A stretch of DNA of 64,000 nt from Competibacter sp963695105 (GCA_963695105.1 CAVOGC010000040.1:62001-126000); one strand, 5' to 3'. Counted from the stretch's first letter, positions 1-11,923 are shown. Program-made: numbers and translations. The notes: generated by a model from the letters alone, not told the origin.

Positions 1-90
1 TTGCTGGATGATGAGCTAGGCTGCGTGACCACTACTGAACATCTGGCGGCCTTGCTTGCCGCGCTCGCGGAGGGTGCCGGTGGCCACTGA
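1..90 (+). CDS. C-terminal end of a gene cut by the window start
   Basis: Reading frame 1 is open from the first base to a TGA at 88-90 and encodes 29 residues (LLDDELGCVTTTEHLAALLA and a short tail). Its stop overlaps the GTG start of the CheW-like gene, so the two were probably co-translated. The fragment is too short to identify. Because CheW-like genes of the ChpC type follow a CheB-like methylesterase in pili chemotaxis clusters, a chemotaxis protein is a reasonable guess, but this is inference from context only. Confidence 0.5.
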   Translation: MLDDELGCVTTTEHLAALLAALAEGAGGH

Positions 91-550
91 AAGCCCGAGG
101 GAAAACACCGCCTGGGTGCTGGCGCTGGATGATCGCCTGCGCGCCGCCGTGAGCGAGCGCGAGCTGATCCATCTGATCGAAACACCGACATTGCTGGAAG
201 TACCGCTGAGCCCGTACTACTGCCGGCAGGCGCTGCTATGGAACGACCGCCTGCTGCCGGCGATGGATTTGGCTGCCTGGCTGCGGGGGCAACCGACGCA
301 ACCGGCGCGGAAAATGGCCGGGGTGGTCGCCTACCAGCCGCGGGCGGGCACGGACCCCGAGTACGGCGTGCTGCTCCTGAACGGTATTCCAACGCGGGCG
401 CGCGTCTCTGACACACAAGCTTGCAAGTTGCCCGAACAGCCAACCGGCTGGCGAACCCTGGCTATTTCCTGCTTCCTCCACGCCAATGACCCGGTACCCA
501 TCCTGGATCTTCCCCATATCTTCAGCGGCGAGCTGCTGGAGGCACGGTAG
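80..550 (+). CDS. CheW-like chemotaxis coupling protein (ChpC-like)
   Basis: The product is about 156 residues and consists of one CheW-like fold. The features visible are AWVLALDDRLRAAVSERELI at the start, the LLPAMDLAAWL strand, and GVLLLNGIPTRARVSD followed by a Pro-rich turn. CheW-like proteins couple receptors to a CheA-type kinase in the cytoplasm. I chose GTG at 80 because a GGAGG sequence lies just upstream (about 69-73) and because this start overlaps the stop of the preceding gene. GTG 74 and TTG 56 in the same frame are alternatives. The length and gene order fit ChpC of pili chemotaxis systems, but the upstream genes are outside the window, so the symbol is withheld. Confidence 0.75.
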   Translation: MATESPRENTAWVLALDDRLRAAVSERELIHLIETPTLLEVPLSPYYCRQALLWNDRLLPAMDLAAWLRGQPTQPARKMAGVVAYQPRAGTDPEYGVLLLNGIPTRARVSDTQACKLPEQPTGWRTLAISCFLHANDPVPILDLPHIFSGELLEAR

Positions 551-695
551 CGCCGGCTTCCGCGCGCCCGCAAGGCCACCGGCGCGACCGGCCGGACCGG
601 CGGTCATCCTGGCCGGCCCGATCCGAAGCAGGCGCTTGGACACCCGTCATCAAACCATGAATTTCATAACGACCCCAATAGGTTAGGAGACATCA

Positions 696-1742
696 ATGAC
701 TCGCTGGAAACTTAACGTTGCCATCATGTTAGCGCTAGGAACCCTCGCCAGCAGCGCTTTTACGCAGACGAACCGTGACCGACTGCTCATTGTCGGTTCG
801 TCCACTGTTTATCCGTTCGCGGAGAAAGTGGGTCAGCAGTTCAGCGAAAATACCGGCATGAAAGCGCCGGAAATCAGATCCACCGGCACCGGCGACGGCA
901 TGAAATTGTTCTGCGCGGGGGCTGGCCAGGAAACCCCCGATATCGTTAACGCTTCGCGCCCTATCAAACCCGCCGAGGTGGAGCTATGCGCAAAGAATGG
1001 CGTGAATGAAATTATTGAAGTCACCGTTGGTTATGACGCTATCGTCGTCGTAAGCTTGGGCAATGCCCAACCACTTAATTTAACCCGCAAGGAGTTGTTC
1101 TTGGCGCTTGCCAAGAATGTTCCAGACCCGAAGGACGAAACACAACTAATTCCCAATCCCTACCAGAATTGGAAAGATATCAACCCCGATTTACCAAACC
1201 AAAAGATCAAGGTGTGGGGTCCAGATCAGGCACATGGCACCTACGATTTAATTTTGAGCAATATCATGCTGGCTGGTTGTCGGCAACTGAATTCCATTAA
1301 AGCCATGGAGCAAGCCAATCCCGAGAAGTTCACGGCTGTTTGCCAGACGTTTCGGCAAGATGGCGCTTATACCGAGGATGGAAAATTCGAAAAAATTCTG
1401 GCGGCCGTAAAAAGCGACCCAAATACCGTGGGCATTCTGAGTTTTTCATACTTGGTTCAGGACACAACTTTACGAGGCGCGGAAATCGACAGCATGTTAC
1501 CCGCCTACGGTAGTATCGCCCATGGTGTATATCCATTAACCCGACCCCTGCGCTTTTACCTGAAAAAAGCGCATATCGATGTCGTTTCGGGTCTTCGCGA
1601 GTTCGTCTCCGAATTTACTTCCGAGCCAGCGTGGGGCACTACTCAAGGTTATCTAGTGAAGTTGGGCATGGTCCCCATGCCACTCAGTGAACGCAGACAA
1701 GTAAAATCCGATGTTGAGAAATTAAAGCCATTGTCACGGTAA
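696..1742 (+). CDS. PstS-like phosphate/anion-binding periplasmic protein
   Basis: The product is 348 residues with a cleavable signal peptide (about residues 1-24). The PstS family signature IVGSSTVYPFAEKVGQQF comes next, with a second conserved stretch around STGTGDGMKLFCAG and NASRPIKPAEVE. PstS-type proteins bind phosphate or similar anions for an ABC importer. No pstCAB, phoU or phoB lies nearby, so this is an orphan. TAGGAGA at about 684-690 gives a good ribosome site for the ATG. The base composition is clearly lower in GC than the flanking genes and codon third positions are often A or T, which suggests a different origin or age. The ligand and partner are unknown. Confidence 0.85.
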   Translation: MTRWKLNVAIMLALGTLASSAFTQTNRDRLLIVGSSTVYPFAEKVGQQFSENTGMKAPEIRSTGTGDGMKLFCAGAGQETPDIVNASRPIKPAEVELCAKNGVNEIIEVTVGYDAIVVVSLGNAQPLNLTRKELFLALAKNVPDPKDETQLIPNPYQNWKDINPDLPNQKIKVWGPDQAHGTYDLILSNIMLAGCRQLNSIKAMEQANPEKFTAVCQTFRQDGAYTEDGKFEKILAAVKSDPNTVGILSFSYLVQDTTLRGAEIDSMLPAYGSIAHGVYPLTRPLRFYLKKAHIDVVSGLREFVSEFTSEPAWGTTQGYLVKLGMVPMPLSERRQVKSDVEKLKPLSR

Positions 1743-1780
1743 GGGTTGTGGCACAAACGCGATGGCGCCGATGGCGCAAC

Positions 1781-1814
1781 CCGATCCCTCTCCCTCTTGG
1801 CAGGGGGGAGGGAA
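1781..1814. terminator. Possible hairpin between convergent genes
   Basis: CCCTCTCCC and GGGGGAGGG can pair around a short TTGGCA-containing loop between the 3' ends of the PstS-like gene and the convergent minus-strand gene. There is no clear T-run on either strand, so it may be a dispersed palindromic repeat rather than an intrinsic terminator. Confidence 0.3.
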
Positions 1815-1871
1815 CTGAATGATTGCCGTCGATTCAAGGTTGCCCGACAGTAGCGTCGGTGTGGTACAAGT

Positions 1872-3185
1872 TCAATCGGCCGTATCGTCCTGCGCCATCG
1901 CGGCCACTTCCGGCCGCACGGTGCCGGTTTGCAGCAGTCCGTCCCGCAATTCGCAGGTCGCCGGAAACTCCCAGAACTGACTCAACGTGTCGGGGTTACC
2001 GTACTTGAGATTGCTGGTGGCAAGCATCCGGCCCTGCCGGCGGCCATCGCCCTGACCGTAAACCACCGTCACCGAGTTCGATTCCAAGCCGGCATCTGAC
2101 CAGTCCACCAACAGCAGGCGCGCGTCGCCCCGCTGCCAGCGCCGCACCGCCGGCAACCGCGCCGGCTTGCCGTAACCTGCGAACACCGCGCCGTCGGCCA
2201 GCCGGATGCCAAACTGATAAAGCTGCTTTTTCCGGTCAGCGGACGGCCACCCCTCGTACAACGTGGGTCCCAGCCACAGTTCCAAACGATCGTCGTTGAT
2301 CCAACTGCTGGAAATCGCCGGGGTCCGTCCTGGATCGCGCACCTGCGCCAGCAGTGTGGTCGCCGTCAGCAACAGCAGCTTGACTTCGGTCCGCGCTTGC
2401 GGGTCCGGGCCGCCATGAACGACAAAACCGCTTTCCCCGGTGTCCGTGGCCTTGAGCGCCAGCGCGCAACTGCCCAAACCGGCCAACTGCTGCTCCAGCA
2501 TCGTCACCAGTTCGCCGCCGCGCCCAAGTTGAGGGATCGCGACAAACCGGCCGGCGGCGCTCTCCCGGTCGCAACCAACTATCGCGTCTTCATCCGGCGA
2601 CTCCTCGGCCAGCGGTGGATTCAGCCAGCCCCGTTGCCGCGGCGCCTGAAAATCGGTTTCGGTTTCCAGGCACCCGCCCCCCAGAGTGTGATAGCTGGCC
2701 TCCCGGCGCAGCAGCGGCTGTTCTGGAACCAGTTGATAGCTCGCGCCGATCTCCCAGCGCCAGGCACTGCCGCCGACCCGGTCGAGCGTGATGCGGTTCG
2801 GACCGACCGTGACCGCATCTTCACCCACCCCGGAAGCGCCATAGCCGTCGTTGCAAAAAGAGAACAGGCGCCGATAGGCGGTCTTGCCATCCCGACCGAC
2901 CTGCCTGAGCCAGTAATCCTCGGGATAAGGCCGGCATTGCCGCCCCTCGGCGTCGGCGGGCTGATTGTCGGCGCCCAGCGCGACATGCAGCACGGCCAGC
3001 GCCGCGCCGTCGGCGGCCGTGCCGGCATCCAGCGTCTCGACGATCCGGCACGCCGGCCGATCCTGGCAAACCGCGTGCTCGGCCGATGGCGCGTCGCCGG
3101 CCGCCGCCATGGAACCGAAACCGGCGGCCAACCCCACCATCCACGGTAACCACCGGAACATCCTGGAAACTGACCTGTTCATCAT
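1872..3185 (-). CDS. Exported protein of unknown function
   Basis: The product is 437 residues starting at the double ATG at 3185/3182. A hydrophobic N-terminus (MFRWLPWMVGLAAGFGSMAA) looks like a signal peptide. The mature part has scattered cysteines (VCQDRPACRI, FSFCNDGYG, GGGCLETET, VGCDRES, GSCALAL, PATCELRDG) and many Trp and Asp residues, as expected of a secreted disulfide-bonded protein. I do not recognise a family. The open frame extends further upstream, but that part is the shadow of the SWIM gene, which ends about 20 bases before this start. The two genes are probably co-transcribed. Confidence 0.6.
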   Translation of the reverse strand: MMNRSVSRMFRWLPWMVGLAAGFGSMAAAGDAPSAEHAVCQDRPACRIVETLDAGTAADGAALAVLHVALGADNQPADAEGRQCRPYPEDYWLRQVGRDGKTAYRRLFSFCNDGYGASGVGEDAVTVGPNRITLDRVGGSAWRWEIGASYQLVPEQPLLRREASYHTLGGGCLETETDFQAPRQRGWLNPPLAEESPDEDAIVGCDRESAAGRFVAIPQLGRGGELVTMLEQQLAGLGSCALALKATDTGESGFVVHGGPDPQARTEVKLLLLTATTLLAQVRDPGRTPAISSSWINDDRLELWLGPTLYEGWPSADRKKQLYQFGIRLADGAVFAGYGKPARLPAVRRWQRGDARLLLVDWSDAGLESNSVTVVYGQGDGRRQGRMLATSNLKYGNPDTLSQFWEFPATCELRDGLLQTGTVRPEVAAMAQDDTAD

Positions 3186-3205
3186 CGAAATTCGCTCCGA
3201 AACCT

Positions 3206-4054
3206 TCAAATTTCCTCGGATGCGCCACCCAACGCTTCGAGCGCGCTTCGACCCATCGCCGCGTAGACCGGTTCCAGCGCCTCCAGCGGAGTCGTTTCCC
3301 CGCGCCAGAACGGAAACGGCCCCAACCGCCGCAACAGCGCGGCGGGTTTGGAAGGGGCCAGCAGCGGACCGGCCGCCGTGTCGGGCAGGGACGGCGGATT
3401 CCAGAACGCCAGCGGATCGGCCGGAAGCGGTTCGGGTGACGCCGCCGCTTCGGCGTCTTCGTCGGATACCGCCTCGCCCAACTGCGCCAGCAGCGCCTCC
3501 CGCTCCATGCCGCGTAACCGGAACATCAGGAACGGGTCCTGATCGAAGGCTTCGCCGAGCAGGTAGTAGACGGCGGCAATGTGCTTGCAGGGGTTGGAAT
3601 AGTCCGGGCAGGAACATTCCGTCTTCAAGTCGCCGTACACCCTGGGAAACAGCGACAACCCCTCGGTCTGAAAGACCTCTTCGATGTCCTTGGGCATCTC
3701 GCCGGCCAGCAACAGGGCGCCGAAGCGTGCCTCCGCCGCCATGGCCTTGGCCAGCTTGCGCCACTCGGCCGCGCTCAGCGGCTTGAGCTGGATGCTCACC
3801 CGGTAGGGGCTGGCCCGCGAACCCTGCACCTTGGCCTTGACCTCGCCGGGGGCGATCTGGATGTCCATCACCTGGCCCTGGCGGGCGTAACTGCGACCTC
3901 GCCCCAGCCGGGCGCCGATGTTGAAGCTCTCCAGCACCGCGATCCAGCGCTTGGCCCACCAGCGGCTGGCGAATGCCCCGCGCTGAGTCTGCGCCTTGAT
4001 GCCGCCATCGACCCGGCGCGGCCGGCTTGGCGGATAATAATCGTAAAATCCCAT
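3206..4054 (-). CDS. SWIM zinc-finger protein, partner of SNF2 helicase
   Basis: The product is about 282 residues. The N-terminal part (YDYYPPSRPRRVDGGIKAQ and RWWAKRWIAVLE) is typical of proteins encoded next to bacterial SNF2 helicases. A SWIM zinc-binding motif of the form CxCx(n)CxH is visible in CSCPDYSNPCKHIAAVYYLL around residue 150. ATG 4054 is chosen because GGAGGG lies 6-7 bases upstream; a TTG two codons earlier is the alternative. The gene begins 3 bases after the stop of the SNF2 gene. SWIM domains bind DNA or protein, so the pair is expected to act together on DNA, but the physiological role is not known. Confidence 0.85.
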   Translation of the reverse strand: MGFYDYYPPSRPRRVDGGIKAQTQRGAFASRWWAKRWIAVLESFNIGARLGRGRSYARQGQVMDIQIAPGEVKAKVQGSRASPYRVSIQLKPLSAAEWRKLAKAMAAEARFGALLLAGEMPKDIEEVFQTEGLSLFPRVYGDLKTECSCPDYSNPCKHIAAVYYLLGEAFDQDPFLMFRLRGMEREALLAQLGEAVSDEDAEAAASPEPLPADPLAFWNPPSLPDTAAGPLLAPSKPAALLRRLGPFPFWRGETTPLEALEPVYAAMGRSALEALGGASEEI

Positions 4055-4056
4055 GC

Positions 4057-7144
<3,088 letters not shown>

Positions 7145-7239
7145 GCGCTTTCGATGCTCCGTCAAAATATCCGGTAGAAACCCAATGTGAAAATCTGTAA
7201 GAATTATGGCTAAAAATACGCCAAACACTCGCCAGTTAC

Positions 7240-7696
7240 AGCCATCGCCCGCTTTTTTCCATCCAAAGGGGCATCTTCTTCCTGCACGCGAACAAACAAT
7301 CGTGCCGCATCCACCGCAACCGCGCGGTGATGGAGTCGGGCCAGGCCAAACTCGATTTCGAGGAGCCGGGCCGCCACGCCGACGACACGGAGGCCTGGTT
7401 TAACACCAGCAAAGCCCCGCTGATCGACGCCGACGGGTGCATCGATCGGCTGCTGGGCGCTTACGCCGACATCACCGCGCAAAAGCAGGCCGAGGCGCAA
7501 ATCCGCCAACTGGCCTACTACGATACGCTGACCGGCCGGCTCAACCGTAGGCTGCTACTGGACCGTCTCGGCCAGGCGCTGGCGATGGCGGATCGCGCCG
7601 GTCGCGGTCAACCTGTCGGCGCGGCAGATCCCAACGCGCGGCCTGCCGGCCGCCGAAGCGGTGCAGTGGTTGCGACAGCCCATTTGGCGCTTTTGA
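7240..7696 (+). pseudogene. Remnant of a PAS-GGDEF-EAL (cyclic-di-GMP) gene
   Basis: Pieces of one signalling protein follow each other with parts missing. First come PAS/PAC-like pieces (GIFFLHANKQSCR, then AVMESGQAKLDFEEPGRHAD and APLIDADGCIDRLLGAYADI). Next is the start of a GGDEF domain (LAYYDTLTGRLNRRLLLDRL). After a large deletion and frame change comes the opening strand of an EAL domain (IAPVAVNLSARQIPTRGLPA), ending at TGA 7694-7696. Almost all of both catalytic domains is missing, so the protein cannot make or degrade cyclic di-GMP. No functional start is evident. It is a decayed copy of a gene type that is usually multicopy in such genomes. Confidence 0.7.
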
Positions 7697-7843
7697 ACAA
7701 TCTCCGGCGCACTCGGACGGACAGAGCGGCGATTATCCGAGTCCGGCTGAAACCATGGTTTATAATTCCAGGCAGTGCTGGACGGCGCGCTTGCGGCGAC
7801 CGGAAATTATTTGAACCGTCATTCGGATAACGAGGAAAAATTC

Positions 7844-8497
7844 ATGCGACTGATTCTGTTGGGCGCCCCGGGCGCCGGCAAGGGCACCGTGGCCAAAGCG
7901 CTGACGCAGATCGACGGCTCGGTGCAAATCTCCACCGGCGACATCCTGCGCGGCGCGGTGCAGGCCGGCACGGAGTTGGGCAAACAGGCCAACGCCTACA
8001 TGAAAACCGGCGACCTGGTCCCGGACGCTCTGATCATGGGCATCATGGAAAAGCGCTTGCAGGAACCGGATTGCGCCAAAGGCTTTCTGCTCGACGGTTT
8101 CCCGCGCACCATCCCGCAGGCCGAGGCGCTCAAGACGCTGCTGAACAAGCTGGGCATCACGCTGGACGTGGTGGCCAGCATCGAAGTGCCGCGCGAGGAG
8201 ATCCTCCGGCGCCTGACCACCCGCCGCACCTGCTCCAACACCAGTTGCCAGGCTATCTACAATATCGGGAGCAACCCACCCAAGGTCGCGGGCGTCTGCG
8301 ACAAGTGCGGCAGCCCGGTGGTGCAGCGCGAAGACGAGACCGACGAGGCCATCGGCAAGCGTCTCGACACCTATTTGGAAAAGACCGCGCCGCTGATTGA
8401 GTTCTATCGGCGGGAAGGTCTGTTGTTGACCATCGACTCCCCGCTGGTCGAGGGCCTGGTGGACGCCATCCAGCAGCGAATCGCCGCCGGCGCTTAA
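7844..8497 (+). CDS. adk: Adenylate kinase
   Basis: The product is 217 residues and interconverts ATP + AMP with 2 ADP in the cytoplasm. The P-loop (GAPGAGKGTVAKAL) is at residues 7-20, the STGDILR AMP-binding stretch follows, and the GFLLDGFPRT motif is intact. The LID is of the long, zinc-binding type: four cysteines are visible in RRTCSNTSCQAIYNIG and VAGVCDKCGSPV. The ATG at 7844 has GAGGA at 7832-7836. The open frame continues 23 codons upstream, but that extension has no conservation. The gene stands alone, with remnants of unrelated genes on both sides. Confidence 0.97.
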   Translation: MRLILLGAPGAGKGTVAKALTQIDGSVQISTGDILRGAVQAGTELGKQANAYMKTGDLVPDALIMGIMEKRLQEPDCAKGFLLDGFPRTIPQAEALKTLLNKLGITLDVVASIEVPREEILRRLTTRRTCSNTSCQAIYNIGSNPPKVAGVCDKCGSPVVQREDETDEAIGKRLDTYLEKTAPLIEFYRREGLLLTIDSPLVEGLVDAIQQRIAAGA

Positions 8498-8639
8498 GCC
8501 CTCTCCTCTTCCATGCCCGCACGACCCGACCCCTGAGCCCCCGCACAGCGGCGACCAGGGGTCGGTGTCCGTTTACCGCCCCGCCATCGGCGCGAACTAT
8601 GCCGACACCCTGGGCGGGCGGCGGGGTGGGACCAACTCA

Positions 8640-8851
8640 CTAAACTCATCCCCACCGCCGGCCGTCGCGCAACTGTCCGCGCGGGACGCCGAAGCCTTCA
8701 TTGCGCCCTGGCGGTTCATGCGATCTTCGGCGTGCTGGACCTCTATGGCGACGGACGATTGGAAATCATCACCAAGTCGTCGGATTACGAGTCGACTACT
8801 CAGGCCATCCATACGGTCAACGACGCCGGCGTGCTGAAGCGACTCGAATGA
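8640..8851 (+). pseudogene. Short remnant of an unidentified gene
   Basis: A frame without a plausible start encodes a coherent-looking C-terminus: HAIFGVLDLYGDGRLEIITK, then STTQAIHTVNDAGVLKRLE and a TGA at 8849-8851. DLYGDGRLEI resembles the calcium-loop repeats of FG-GAP/VCBS-type proteins. Upstream the frame loses any recognisable character. I read it as the tail of a deleted gene rather than a functional small protein. The rest of 8498-8640 holds nothing I can identify. Confidence 0.35.
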
Positions 8852-8866
8852 CCTGTGGGTCCTAGC

Positions 8867-8897
8867 AAAATTCCGAATCTTTCCGTCCTGGAATTTT
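8867..8897 (-). terminator. Hairpin downstream of the acetolactate synthase gene
   Basis: AAAATTCC at 8867-8874 and GGAATTTT at 8890-8897 form an 8-bp stem with an A/T-rich flank, so on the minus strand the stem ends in a short T-run. It lies about 70 bases beyond the stop that the acetolactate synthase gene would have if its C-terminal frameshift is corrected (8970), but right at the stop of the shifted frame (8897). That position favours 8970 as the original gene end. Confidence 0.45.
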
Positions 8898-10765
8898 CAG
8901 TTCTCCTCTCCTCTCCCTGATCCGGCTTCCCCGCCACGTTTCCCCTTGGCGAGGAACCGGGTCGCACGGTCAGGATTCGTCGTCGAGATCGTGGATGATA
9001 TCGGCCAGGGACCGCCGGGCGGGATCATCGGCTTGACATCCTCGGTCCGGTCGACCCAGACATCGACCACGCAGGGACCGTCATGCGCCAGCGCCCGCTC
9101 GATGCCCGCCCGAATCTGGTCCGGGCGACTGATCCGCAGGGTTTCGATGCCAGGAAACACGCGCCCCAGATTGAGGAAATTGGGATTGGGCGTCCGGCAT
9201 TCCCGGCTCTCGATGCAGGCCGGATCGCAGTCGCTCGTCCGAACCAGACAGGTCTCGTAGTGATGGCCTTGGCTGAACATGTCTTCCCACTGCCGGACCA
9301 TGCCCAGAAAACCATTATTGAGGATAAACGCCTTGACCGGGACCCGGTTGGCGGCGATGGTGGCCAGTTCCTGGAGATTCATCTGGAAGCTGCCGTCGCC
9401 GTCGATGCAGATGACCGTTTTATCCGGCCGGGCATAACAGGCGCCGATGGCGGCCGGCAGACCGAAGCCCATGGTGCCGAGCCCGCCCGAACTGATCCAT
9501 TGGCGCGGCTCCTGATAGTTGTAGAACAGCGCCGCCCACATCTGATGCTGGCCCACGCCGGTGACCACGATGCCGGTCCGGTTGCTTAAACTGGAAAGCT
9601 CCTCGATGAACTGTTGCGGCTTGATAAAGCCACCATCCGACCGATAGCTGGGCGCGAATCGCTGCTTCCAGTCCCGCACCGTGTCCAGCCACTCGGCAAC
9701 GTCGGCGCCTTCGAGATCGAGGCCGTTGGCGTAGGCGAGAAAATCGCGGGCGTTGGCCCGCAGCGCGTAACCGACCGGGATAGCCTTGTTGATCTCGGTC
9801 GCGTCGATATCCACATGCGCGAGATCGATACCCCGGCCGAACTCCCGCACCGCGACCCGATCGTCGAAACGGGCGCCGATGGACAGGATAAAATCCGCCT
9901 CTCGCAGAGCCCCGTTCGCGGCGACGGTCCCGTGCATGCCGGGCATGCCCAGGAACAGTGGGTGATCGTGTGGGACCGCGCCCAAGCCCATGAAGGTCAG
10001 CGCGACCGGCAGGCGGTATTTTTCCACGAATCGCCGCAGTTCCTGGCCGACCCCGGCACTGACGACCCCACCGCCGGCCATCACCACCGGCCGCCTGGCC
10101 TTTCGCAGCGCCGCCAACAGGCGATCGGCGGCGGCCTGATGCATGGAGACGCGCGGGCGATAACCGCGCAGGGGCCTGGCCTGCCGCCGGGCGCTTGACC
10201 GACCGACCAGGGCACTCTTGCAGATATCGACCACCACCGGCCCCGGCCGACCACTGCCGGCGACGAAAAAAGCCTGGCGCAGCACACCGGCCAGTTCGGC
10301 GGTGTCCTTGACCAGGTAGTTGTGCTTGGTGATGGAGCGGGTGATGCCCACCATGTCCACTTCCTGGAACGCATCCTTGCCCAGCATGGCGCTGGGCACC
10401 TGTCCGGTGATGAACACGCAGGGCACCGAATCCTTGTAGGCGTCGGCGATGGGGGTGACCAGATTGGTGGCCCCCGGCCCGGAGGTGACCAACGCAACCC
10501 CGGTCCGGCCGCTGGCCCGGGCGTAGCCTTCGGCGGCGTGGCCCGCCCCGCCCTCCTGCCGGAACAGCACGAAGCGGGGCGCTTTCCGCCCCTGCCGCAT
10601 TCTGAGGTTGAGTTCGACGTGCAGCGGGATGATGGCGCCGCCGGTATGACCGAACAGGTAATCGACGCCGAGTTCGTTCAGCACGTCAATGGCGATTTCG
10701 GCGCCGCTTTGCTCGGGCGGCGTTTGCACCTCTGGCTGGGCAAGGGCTTCTTTCAATTCCGACAT
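8897..10765 (-). CDS. ilvB: Acetolactate synthase, large (catalytic) subunit
   Basis: The product is a thiamine-diphosphate enzyme that condenses two pyruvates, or pyruvate and 2-oxobutyrate, in branched-chain amino-acid synthesis. The N-terminal domain is IDVLNELGVDYLFGHTGGAI with the catalytic Glu in FRQEGGAGHAAEGYAR. A central FAD/nucleotide domain follows, then the TPP motif GDGSFQMNLQELATIAANRV. Two oddities are visible. A cysteine-rich segment (TCLVRTSDCDPACIESREC) stands where most homologues have a short RYS-like loop. After MIPPGG the frame changes: one missing base would restore LADIIHDLDDES and a stop at 8970, the usual family ending. No ilvN regulatory subunit is adjacent; the gene follows fbpC by 96 bases. 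Confidence 0.88.
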   Translation of the reverse strand: MSELKEALAQPEVQTPPEQSGAEIAIDVLNELGVDYLFGHTGGAIIPLHVELNLRMRQGRKAPRFVLFRQEGGAGHAAEGYARASGRTGVALVTSGPGATNLVTPIADAYKDSVPCVFITGQVPSAMLGKDAFQEVDMVGITRSITKHNYLVKDTAELAGVLRQAFFVAGSGRPGPVVVDICKSALVGRSSARRQARPLRGYRPRVSMHQAAADRLLAALRKARRPVVMAGGGVVSAGVGQELRRFVEKYRLPVALTFMGLGAVPHDHPLFLGMPGMHGTVAANGALREADFILSIGARFDDRVAVREFGRGIDLAHVDIDATEINKAIPVGYALRANARDFLAYANGLDLEGADVAEWLDTVRDWKQRFAPSYRSDGGFIKPQQFIEELSSLSNRTGIVVTGVGQHQMWAALFYNYQEPRQWISSGGLGTMGFGLPAAIGACYARPDKTVICIDGDGSFQMNLQELATIAANRVPVKAFILNNGFLGMVRQWEDMFSQGHHYETCLVRTSDCDPACIESRECRTPNPNFLNLGRVFPGIETLRISRPDQIRAGIERALAHDGPCVVDVWVDRTEDVKPMIPPGGPWPISSTISTTNPDRATRFLAKGKRGGEAGSGRGEEN

Positions 10766-10861
10766 GACTCTATCTTCCGGGTTGATCCATCACTGGGTTT
10801 GCATGGGGTCTGGCGATCAAGGGCTTATTTTGCCAGCAGTCGGCCCCAGCGGACACCATGA

Positions 10862-11923
10862 TCACCCATCCGCCCCGCTCCCCCGCCGAAACATTACCAG
10901 ATGATCGATGTCCAGCCGGATGCCGATGCGCTGCCCCAGCGCGTGGTTGTGATGGCTGGGCGCCAGACACAGCAGCCGCGCGCCACTGGACAGCTTGAGG
11001 GTATACAGGAACTCCGCCCCGCGAAACGCCCGCTCCACCACCTCCGCCCGCAGTGGGCTGGCGTCGTCGTGCACCACATCGTCCGGCCGGACCAGCACCT
11101 CCACCTGCTCGCCCGCCGCGCAGCCGGCCGGCGGCGCTCCCCAAAGTTCCCCCAATTCCGTGCTGACCCGCCCCTCGCCGCCCAGCCGGCCGGGTAATAA
11201 CACGCCCTGCCCGATGAAATCGGCGACGAAGCGGTCGGTCGGCCGGTGGTAGAGGTTGTAGGCGCTGTCCCATTGCAACAGTCGGCCCTGGTGCAACACG
11301 CCGATCTCGTCGGCGAAGGCGAACGCCTCGAACTGATCGTGGCTGACCAGCAGGCCACCGGTACTTTCCCGTAGCAGAATGGTCCGCACCTCGCGCGCCA
11401 GCCCCTCGCGCAAGGTCACGTCCAGATTGGAGAACGGCTCGTCCAGCAACAGCAGTCGCGGTCGGGGCGCCAGCGCCCGGGCCAGCGCCACCCGTTGCTG
11501 CTGGCCGCCGGAAAGCTGGTGCGGATAGCGCCCCGCATACTCTTCCAGCCCGACCAGTTTCAGCAGCTCGGTCACCCGCGCCCGCCGTTCGGCCGCTTTC
11601 CAGTCGCGCAGGCCGAAAGCGATGTTGGCGGTAACGCTCAGATGCGGAAACAGCGCCAGATCCTGAAACATCAGGCCGATCCGTCGCCGCTCCGGCGGCA
11701 GGGTCCAGTCGGGCCGGCTGAGTTCGACGCCTTCCAGCCGGATGGAGCCGCGTCGCGGCGGCTCGAAGCCGGCGATGGCCCGCAGCAGGGTGGTCTTGCC
11801 GCAGCCGCTGGGACCCAGCAGGCAGCCGATGCCGGCGCAGTGCATCCGCAGCGTCAGATCCCGAATCACTTTGCGGGGTGGATAGGCGACATCGAGATCG
11901 ATCAGTTCGAGAAAGGGCGTCAT
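10862..11923 (-). CDS. fbpC: Iron(III) ABC transporter, ATP-binding protein
   Basis: The product is 353 residues. It has Walker A (GPSGCGKTTLLRAIAG), the ABC signature (LSGGQQQRVALARAL), Walker B (LLLLDEPFSNLD) and the switch His (LLVSHDQFEAFAF). The C-terminal TOBE-like region (about residues 240-353) is typical of FbpC/PotA-type ATPases. It energises uptake of ferric iron through FbpB from the periplasmic protein FbpA. The start ATG at 11923 overlaps the fbpB stop as ATGA, indicating translational coupling. Substrate assignment rests on the adjacent binding protein and the upstream Fur-like site. Confidence 0.92.
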   Translation of the reverse strand: MTPFLELIDLDVAYPPRKVIRDLTLRMHCAGIGCLLGPSGCGKTTLLRAIAGFEPPRRGSIRLEGVELSRPDWTLPPERRRIGLMFQDLALFPHLSVTANIAFGLRDWKAAERRARVTELLKLVGLEEYAGRYPHQLSGGQQQRVALARALAPRPRLLLLDEPFSNLDVTLREGLAREVRTILLRESTGGLLVSHDQFEAFAFADEIGVLHQGRLLQWDSAYNLYHRPTDRFVADFIGQGVLLPGRLGGEGRVSTELGELWGAPPAGCAAGEQVEVLVRPDDVVHDDASPLRAEVVERAFRGAEFLYTLKLSSGARLLCLAPSHHNHALGQRIGIRLDIDHLVMFRRGSGADG

